From: Acanthaster planci
Taxonomy: Eukaryota > Echinodermata > Asteroidea > Valvatida > Acanthasteridae
Direction: 5' to 3'
Assembly: GCF_001949145.1 (NCBI RefSeq)
Contig: NW_019091448.1
Span: 517,429 to 581,428, forward strand
Length of the DNA stretch: 64,000 nt
Shown piece by piece: positions 56,861-64,000 of this stretch. A program made the translations under genes and the position numbers. The notes below the pieces were generated by a model that saw only the letters and a program-made list of their open reading frames with translations, did no database searches and had not been told where the DNA came from. The stretch's first letter is position 1; each line of letters begins with the position of its first letter.

Positions 56861-58559
56861 CTTGAAGGGTAGTGTTTTAGTAGACTGCACATACATACAT
56901 GTGTAAATTACTTCTAACGAGACTTTTTTTTTGCCATAAAAGTCTCAAGAAGTTCACAATTGCTTTGCAGAATTCTGCATATGCCATCTGTGTCTGTCTT
57001 TGCCTTCCCTGGTGAAATTTTTATCTCCAAATATCAATCATCCGGTGGTTTTCTGTTGTATATTTATTTAATTGGGCTGTCCTCAATATGCTTTGCAAAG
57101 GAATCTTTGAAACTAAATTCAGAGCAAGAAATTACAACTTTCAAGAGAACATATACAGGTAAATATTGGGGATCAAGCGCAGTGTATAATGTAGTTGAGC
57201 ATTCTGCTCATCTAACAGTGGACAAGCTTGCAGAGAATGATATTGTGGCCATAAGGTGTTCACTTGTACTTTGGTGTTCTTAGTGAGGGCCTTTAAGGTA
57301 AACTTCTGCCCAGTGTGACTCCTTGGTACACTGTATTAGTTGTGTTATAAGTGTAGCAAACCTGTTAACATGCTTTTAAGTTGCCTTGTCCTCTTCGTAC
57401 TTAATATGGAAAGCAGGAATTTCTAATTTTAATGGGTTTGCTCTTCACATGTTCTCTTCAGAATAGCCAGCCAGAGTAGAAAGGATGATCTTTGTTCAAC
57501 AAAATATTGGTGGTTAGACAGCATGGCTACCGAGAGCTCTGTGGTGTGGATATCCATGGTGTCTAAATAGGACTAGGGGCTGGTGATGAATAGCGTTGTA
57601 TGCGCATTCTCTACCTTCAAGAAATGTTTGCTTCGAGTAGTGATGCAAAAGTCACCTAGAACTGCATGGACGAAGAGCCTGGTATCTCTAAGTTGATCAC
57701 TGGTTTACATGTACTGCAAAGGGTACTAATACAATCCCATGCAGGAGGCTATTTGTGACCTGTCACGACAAAATGAGAGTAAAGTCGCATCCCACTCTCT
57801 CATTTTGAGGGTTAAAAGTTATATTGAAGTGGAGGTCAATTTTGGGGTTTTATAATATTTGGAAACGGTAACTCGTCTCCCATTTAATTCCAAATATTTG
57901 TAGAACCACATATTTAAACATGTCATTTTCTCAGCAATTTTGACAATAACATTGTTCGTGCCTGGTATGCAATGTTGAAACAATGGGAGAAACAAAGATG
58001 CAAAGCTGCCAGAATAATGCCACATTGTTACCTTACACCTTTACTAGTGTTCCATGTACATACCATTGGAAAGCTCTCTTTCTGCTGAATTCAACAATAC
58101 CAATATCTGAGTTTTTGAACATGCCGACATTCAGCTCCTTTTGTGAAGACAGGTCACATTTTTGTCTTCACAACCTGCCATGTTTCCTTCCAATTTAACA
58201 GAAAAGCTTAGTTTGGAGAACATAGCTTCTAGGATCTCTGTGGGGTTGCTACTCTTCGTGGTGTCAGACTTTTTGTATAGGAATATGGGATTCACTGTGT
58301 TACAGCTAGCTGATATGGAGACTTCTTTCCATGGCCAAAGTGTTCTTCGGTGTGTTTTTAAGTTTAAGAAGAAACCTGGGTCATCCTCATATTTTGTCCT
58401 GTTGAATTTGGTTTAAGGTTATGATTGGATTTTGGCGATTTGCTATCAAGGAGTAGTGCTGTCCAACCTGATTGGTTTAACAGACCTGTGATGTCGGTAA
58501 TTTGGCAGCCACTTGGAATGTTCCTCCTAGCAATGCCCTAGACTGGTTCCTCAAACTGA
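56861..58559. other. Intron or intergenic DNA upstream of the first KNTC1 exon seen
   Basis: I see no supported exon. Open frames at 56960-57283 and 58162-58416 have no recognisable features. A small 11-bp hairpin (CAAAATGAGAG / CTCTCATTTTG) lies at 57769-57807. The first visible KNTC1 exon needs carried bases, so this is probably an intron. Confidence 0.4.
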
Positions 58560-58599
58560 ATCTAGAATGCTGCAGATCTATTTGCCAAATTGTAATGTG

Positions 58600-59040
58600 A
58601 AACTCTCCCAATCTGCCATAGAGTTAAATGTTTCTGCAACCCGCAATGCTACCAAGTTCCTGAGGGGCAGCAGGGACAATTCATACTCAATACTCTCAAG
58701 GGTACCTCCCTTGTGGAGATATTGGCATTGTTTTCCAATGGGCCACAGTTAATGATGTCCTGGGCTATGTCAAGTCCTATGGAGAATGCTGACAGTGTGT
58801 GAGCTTCAAAGGGGCTTTAAGAATGGAGGCAGGTCCGTGGAGGCTTTTTGTGAGTTTGCAGTAGCCTTGGAAACGAATTTCCTATGCATCCAAAAGAAAA
58901 CCCGGGCTTGTTCAAAGACTCTGATGCAATTTTCTGAGAGCAGTTTATCGATGGCCTTGGTCCTGAGGCCCTACACATTTCCTGGAGGTGGCCAGAAATC
59001 CAGACATTTCAACGAGCTGAAGGACTAGGCAAATAAGCAC
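58600..59040 (+). mobile_element. Possible gag remnant of an LTR retrotransposon
   Basis: Pieces such as FCEFAVALET in one frame and QFIDGLGPEAL in another resemble the capsid C-terminal pattern of Ty3/gypsy gag. They are broken by frame changes. It lies just before the minus-strand pol remnant. Weak evidence. Confidence 0.35.
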
Positions 59041-59378
59041 GATGGACGTGAAAGTGCCTCCACCTCTAAGACGGCCTAACAGAGGACAGCAACCTAGATC
59101 CAGATGTGAAAAGTTGGAACAACAGATGGAACATCTTGAAGACGTTGTAACTTTGAAGTGTTTGGGAGATAAAATAAACCAAATTCATACCGAGCTAATT
59201 TTAAACAATTTGTTGTTGTTGCCTTTCTTTAAAATTAAAACGAGTTGTTTCTTTGAGAATCACATGAACTCTTTGTATCGTGCTGGGGTACATCTTTCAC
59301 ATTGGGGGTCTGTCGGAGCTCATTATAGTTGGAAATGGCTGATGATTTGCTGGATCATGGTCCTCCTCCCCAAAGGAA

Positions 59379-60131
59379 TTATTTTGCAGTGGGCAACATT
59401 GCAAGGTGGCCATGTTGAGCAGTGATCATCAGACTTTTCCTTTGAGTATAGGGTTGTGGGTTGTACGGATACATGTAGTTGGTTTTACGGAGAATGTTAA
59501 AATTCTTGACAAGGACAGTATCCCCAACAGTAATTGGCGACAATGCAACATGTTGATGTTTGTCAGCGTGAAGCTTCATTTTCCGCTTCACGTGTTGATC
59601 ATGTTGGTAGAGCTTATCGGTCACTGTCGTGTTTTAGAGGGGGTTGACAAATTAGAGTGTTGATGTTGCGTCCATAGCGTGCAGCTGCTGGGGAGATGCT
59701 GGTGATACAGTGCAAGGTTGAACAGTATGCACGAAGAAATATCCATTGTTCTTGTTCCCATGGCCTTCCTTCAGCTTCTGCACACTGGATAGCTTTCTTC
59801 CAATTTTTCATAAAGTCTTCAGCTTGACTGTTGGCTTCTGGTTGGGGGGGATTTTTCTGTGATGACATCAAAGATATTCTGAGAATGTTTTGAATTCTGC
59901 ACTTTTGAATGGGTTGGGGCATTATCAGTTTTCACAGTGTCTGGGATACCATGGGCAGCAAAGATCTTGTCCACGATGGGAACTGTGGCTCGAGCTGAAG
60001 TTGAGCATAGGATTTCGACACAGGAATCTGGAGGGGTCATCCATACACACTGGCAGGTAGTTGCAAGAGACAAATGGGCCACAGAAATTGACACAGACAT
60101 TGTGCCAAGGGTATGCAGGAAGATCTGTCAT
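59379..60131 (-). pseudogene. Ty3/gypsy integrase fragment
   Basis: Catalytic-core landmarks appear in three different frames: MDDPSRF (first Asp), VKTDNAPT (second Asp) and SQAEDFMKNWKKAI (Glu). SPAAARYGRNI and a C-terminal segment (GDTVLVKN) follow. The frame changes show it is inactive. Confidence 0.8.
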
Positions 60132-60539
60132 TCAAAGTGGTTAGCAAATTGGTAGGGGAGGCAGTACTTCACAATTTCTTGGCTTTCTGGTCAATGTTTG
60201 GGAACCCCACCTGTCTGCATAACAGCAACTTGGTTTTCGATATTTCCATATGACTGCTGTGAGCAAGCTAGAGAGCGCGTTGTTGCAAACGAGCAGGAAT
60301 TATCATCCACTGTTCTCACAGGACTACACCACACTTTGTGACTATGATGCTATCACAGATTCCCAAGAAAGCATTATACTTCTCTATGTTGAGCATGAAC
60401 CATTGTCCTTCACGATATGCTTCAATGACTGTTTGGAGGGCAAGGACTGCTTGAGAGCTTTTAGAGTTGAATGGCGGTGCAACAAATTTGACAAATTTGT
60501 TGGCTTCCTGTGACAGACTGTCACAGACTGTCTTACTGT

Positions 60540-61038
60540 TTGGGCTTGGGTGTCTGGACATGTAGTCTGCTGGGTTGTCCTTTCCAGAATGGTGGCCAAC
60601 AGACATGCTGTATAACTGCAGTTTCAGTAATCAGTTCTGTATACATGAAGATAGGTTTGCCTGAGATTTGTTAAATAAGGGGATAAGATGCTTGTGATCA
60701 ATGAACAGTGTTTGTGAACACTTGGCCGAAGTACAGTGGCAATGCTGAATTTCCCAAGTAATTCCAAGGACTTCTCGCTCAATTTGGCTGTAGCGTTGTT
60801 CAGTGGCTGTCAGGGTGCGACTGGCATAGCTGACCACCTTTCTTAGTCCCTGTTTGTCCGTTTGTGTGAACACTGCGCCAAGGCCAACAGAACTAATATC
60901 AATCCATACTTCCATTTTTTTGACTGGGTCAAAGTTTACACAGACAGATTCGCATGTGACTGAATCTTTAAGCTCATTGAAGAGCTTTATCATGTGTTGA
61001 GTTCCAATCAAACTTTGCATCTTTCTCAGTAAATGCAT
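60540..61038 (-). pseudogene. Ty3/gypsy RNase H fragment
   Basis: It encodes VWIDISSVGLGAVFTQ, VVSYASRTLTATEQRYSQIE and FIDHKHLIPLF, followed near 60560 by GKDNPADYMSRHP. These are the canonical RNase H blocks of Ty3/gypsy pol, mostly in one frame. Confidence 0.85.
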
Positions 61039-61092
61039 GGAGGGGATAAGTAATGGTTAAGAGGTTTGGTGTGAAGTGTGAGCTGTAGCTTG

Positions 61093-61600
61093 CTAAGTAG
61101 GCTGCATACCAAGTAGGCTGCGGACTTCTGCTGGGCTTTGTGGGGCACTTGCATTTTTTATAGCATCAACTTTTCGTAGCTCAGGGCAGACGCCATGTTT
61201 ACTGAAGACAAGTCCAAGGAAGAGTACGAGAGATTGAGCGAATTGGCACTCCCCCTTGTTGACTGTGATGCCTTTCTCCTGCAGGCGGATGTGTAGCATT
61301 TTGTTGTGCTTGGCGATTGTAGGAGCATGTATCAGATTGTCATCTCAGACACTGAGCAAACTGAGTATGCCTTCTGTGGTTTGCCACAATGTGTTTTGGA
61401 ATACGTCACTGAGACACTGAAGATGAGTCTTTGGTATTGCTTGAGTCCAACATGTGAAGTGAAGATCTCATGTACCGACTTTCCAGTGCCAGTACCAACT
61501 GATGATATCCAAAACAAAGATCCAATTTGAGGAAGAAATGCCAGCTATTTACCTTGGCTGTGAGTTCATCTGCAGTTGGTAATGGGTGCTGTTCTCCCAC
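61093..61600 (-). pseudogene. Ty3/gypsy reverse transcriptase fragment
   Basis: The frame at 61406-61600 holds the FFLKLDLCFGYHQL block, with the first catalytic Asp in KLDL. The following palm continues in another frame (61332-61517). The thumb-like FLGLVFSKHG and SPAEVRSLLGM lie at 61093-61299. Frameshifts and loss of the usual DD box context make it non-functional. Confidence 0.8.
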
Positions 61601-62418
61601 TATTGCTGTTTGCAGCCATCATGTTGATGCATGGGAGGATGTCGTTTGGGTTATGTCATTTAGGGACTGCAAAAACGAACACCCACCGAGTGGGCCTGGT
61701 GTCTTGGTCCTTGAGATCTTGCAGGGGTTTCAATTTGTTTTGCAGATGGAATGGTGTTTTGCAATAGTGTTAAGCAACAAGAGGCACAGATTTGTTGATG
61801 TAGCGTTTTACCTGAACTCCTCTGTGTTTGCCAATATATGGAGCTAACAAAGTTGGATAAGACTTCATCAAGTCTTTGCTGTTGTTGACTGGGTCACTGA
61901 CTGTGAGAAATCCTAGGTTCTAATTGAAGGCCAACTAGGTAAGTACTTTTGGAGTCATTAAACACATCGCCAGTGGCAAAGCAGTTTTCCCAGTTTGATT
62001 CGATGCTGAGCAATTTTCTCACTTCCAGGCAGTAGCATGTCTGCACCATATGGGTAAAGATGTACTGTACATGTGCACTGGTTTTCTCTAGTTTCAGCAG
62101 TTTTTGTTTACTTGTCCCCTTAAAATTTTACTCTTTATTGTTTCCTTTCTTTTGTATGATACACCCCCAACCACTTTTTGTTTTTGCTTTTGGAGTTTCA
62201 ACTTGGTTTAGCCCACTACACCTGTGCTTACTGTAGACAGTTAGATCCCCTTCTTGAAAGTGGAGTGACCCTGGATGGGGTGGTGCACTGGTCTGGGTGG
62301 TGTGGTCCAGCATGCTTCAGTGCTGTACTATTCACTACTTATTCCAACCACCTTGTCTGTGTTCTCTCCATTTCAGCCTGTCAGCAATCAAGGGTCACAA
62401 GCCCCCCTCCCCCATTAC

Positions 62419-62436
62419 ACGTGTCAGAAGTAGGAT
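62419..62436 (+). other. Putative retrotransposon primer-binding site
   Basis: ACGTGTCAGAAGTAGGAT resembles the TGGTGTCAGAAGTGGGAT type primer-binding site used by many Ty3/gypsy elements. It lies 17 bases before the gag start, so the 5' LTR should end near 62418. The LTR start was not located. Confidence 0.5.
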
Positions 62437-62452
62437 TGTTGGCACCTACATC

Positions 62453-63140
62453 ATGGAAGGAGGGAATGTGGTTAATTGTGGAGCTGCACCGGCACCTGCA
62501 GCCCACCACATCAGCTTCGTGCCAATTGACCTTAAGGTCAATGTCTTTGCTGGGTTGAAGCAGAGCGTCAATGATCCTACCATTGAGGATTGGGTTGAAG
62601 ATATGCAGTCGCTGTTAAAGACCTGGAACACACCGACTGACCGGCAGTCCCAAGTGCTGATCAAGTATTTGGGAGGGGAGGCGAAACGAGAGGTGCTGGT
62701 CATGCCGGAGGAGGAGCGACGTCGGGCAGACGACATTTTTGCTCGACTTCTAGACACCTATGGAGACAAGGTACCCGCTGCGACGCTCCTGCAGATGTTT
62801 CACAGCAGGAGACAGAAGCCTACAGAGACACTAAGGGAGTTCTCGCTGGCATTGCAGGAAATCCTTGGGAGGCTAAGACAACGAGATCCAGAAGCTGTCA
62901 ACCGGCCCGACTCCTGAGGGACCGATTTGTCACTGGTTTAGACAACGTCGAGGTCCAGCGCATTCTGAAGATGGAACTCCGCAGGAGACCAGACATATCC
63001 TTCCGGGACGTCACCAGCGAGGCCCTTCAATTGGCTGCTGAAAGAGGAGAAGATGCCGGCGTGAAGGCTGCCAGTGTCCCCCAGGACCCCTCTCAGATGC
63101 AAATCCTCCAGGCCACCCTTGAGAGGACTGTCCAGCAGTA
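62453..63140 (+). pseudogene. Ty3/gypsy-type gag, frameshifted
   Basis: The frame from ATG 62453 to a stop at 62915-62917 (about 154 codons) encodes a capsid-like protein with IEDWVEDMQSLLKTW, QVLIKYLGGEAKREVL and TETLREFSLALQEILGRLRQ. A second frame continues with LLRDRFVTGLDNVEVQRILK and ALQLAAERGED to about 63140, so one frame break lies near 62905. No zinc knuckle follows, because sequence of a different element on minus begins at 63142. GC-rich compared with its neighbours. Confidence 0.8.
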
Positions 63141-63141
63141 T

Positions 63142-64000
63142 GGTGGCCAACGGACATGCTGTATAACTGCATGAAGATAGGTTTGCCTGAGATTTGTTAA
63201 ATAAGGGGATAAGATGCTTGTGATCAATGAACAGTGTTTGTGAACACTTGGCCGATGTACAGTGGCAATGCTGAATTCCCTAAGTAATTCCAAGGGCTTC
63301 TCGCTCAATTTGGCTGTAGCGTTGTTCAGTAGCTGTCAGGGTGCGCCTGGCATAGCTGACCACCTTTCTTAGTCCCTGTTTGTCCGTTTGTGTGAACACT
63401 GCGCCAAGGCCAACAGAACTAATATCAATCCATACTTCCATTTTTTTTGACTGGGTCAAATAATACACAGACAGATTTGCATGTGACTAAATCTTTAAGC
63501 TCGTTGAAGAGCTTTATCATGTGTTGAGTTCCAATCAAACTTTGCATCTTTCTCAGTACATGTGTGAAGGGGATCAGTAATGGTTAAGAGGTTTGGTGTG
63601 AAGTGTGAGCTGTAGCTTGCCAAGTAGGCTGCATACCAAGTAGGCTGCGGACTTCTGCTGGGCTTGGTGAGGCACTTGCATTTTTTATAGCATCAACTTT
63701 TCGTAGCTCAGGGAAGACGCCATATTTATTGAAGACAAGTCCAAAGAAGAGTACAAGAGATTGAGCGAATTGAGTTGAGTGTGATGCCTTTCTCCTACAG
63801 GCGGTCCAGAAGGATGTGTAGCATTTTGTGCTTGGCGATTGTTCACTGCAAAAACAGTGAACACCCACTGAGTGGGCCTTGTGTCTTGGTCCTTGAGATC
63901 TTGCAGGGGTTTCAATTTGTTTTGCAGATGGAATGGTGTTTTGCAAAAGTGTTGAGCAACAAGAGGCACAGATTTGTTGATGTAGCGTGTTACCTGAACC
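63142..64000 (-). mobile_element. Second Ty3/gypsy pol copy, internally deleted, runs off the window
   Basis: It matches 60593-61320 closely (RNase H and thumb), with only a few differences per hundred bases by eye, and then jumps at about 63843 to sequence matching 61668-61840. About 350 bases of the RT palm are therefore absent. It carries small indels and continues past the end of the window. Confidence 0.85.

Larger units (their letters stand above)
59380..61950 (-). mobile_element. Ty3/gypsy-type pol remnant (RT, RNase H, integrase)
   Basis: Read on minus, the order is RT, RNase H, integrase, which is the Ty3/gypsy order. RT pieces lie at 61093-61950 (FFLKLDLCFGYHQL; FLGLVFSKHG). RNase H is at 60540-61040, and integrase at 59610-60130 with a tail at 59380-59624. 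The reading jumps frame at least four times, so no intact polyprotein exists. I see no clear LTR at the lower end. It is a dead copy. Confidence 0.85.

Noticed and set aside
1-64000. CRISPR arrays, operons or bacterial regulatory sites
   Set aside because: The window is eukaryotic. The tandem arrays present are minisatellites without spacer structure.

Overview
This is a eukaryotic window with multi-exon genes, GT-AG introns, an AT-rich intronic background, an assembly gap and many transposon relics. The frequent TACATGTA/ACATGTACATGTA motif, the secreted C-type lectin with a PAN/apple domain, the Penelope-like and Ty3/gypsy relics and the protein-level fit of the main gene point to a marine invertebrate, probably a deuterostome (sea star, hemichordate or amphioxus-like). 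The exact phylum is an inference.

Layout. Positions 1-800 (minus) hold a decayed Penelope-like reverse transcriptase. Positions 2018-6691 (plus) hold the last four exons of an unidentified coiled-coil protein that ends in a CaaX prenylation box. Positions 6692-10823 are intergenic between two convergent genes and contain a MITE and a CpG-richer patch with a 238-codon open frame. Positions 10824-56860 (minus) hold 39 exons of KNTC1/Rod, the large subunit of the Rod-Zw10-Zwilch (RZZ) kinetochore complex. Together these encode about 1,590 residues running to the natural stop; the N-terminal part lies beyond the window. One exon is missing, most probably inside the assembly gap at 14056-14854. 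A small intronless lectin gene with one frame break (46187-46911, plus) sits inside a KNTC1 intron on the opposite strand. Positions 58600-64000 are a rearranged Ty3/gypsy cluster: pol on minus (59380-61950), a primer-binding site and gag on plus (62419-63140), then a second internally deleted pol copy on minus (63142-64000).

Small non-autonomous elements are the main extra content. They are a hAT-type element with an exact 8-bp target duplication, three copies of one MITE family, two copies of another, a 290-bp foldback element, several hairpins and three minisatellites. Most lie in KNTC1 introns.

Rod acts with Zw10 and Zwilch at unattached kinetochores, where it recruits the dynein adaptor Spindly and supports Mad1-Mad2 checkpoint signalling. 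The neighbouring CaaX coiled-coil gene converges on it tail to tail. No functional link between the two is shown by sequence. Exon coordinates come from splice consensus, reading-frame phase and protein resemblance read by eye, with no alignment or expression data.
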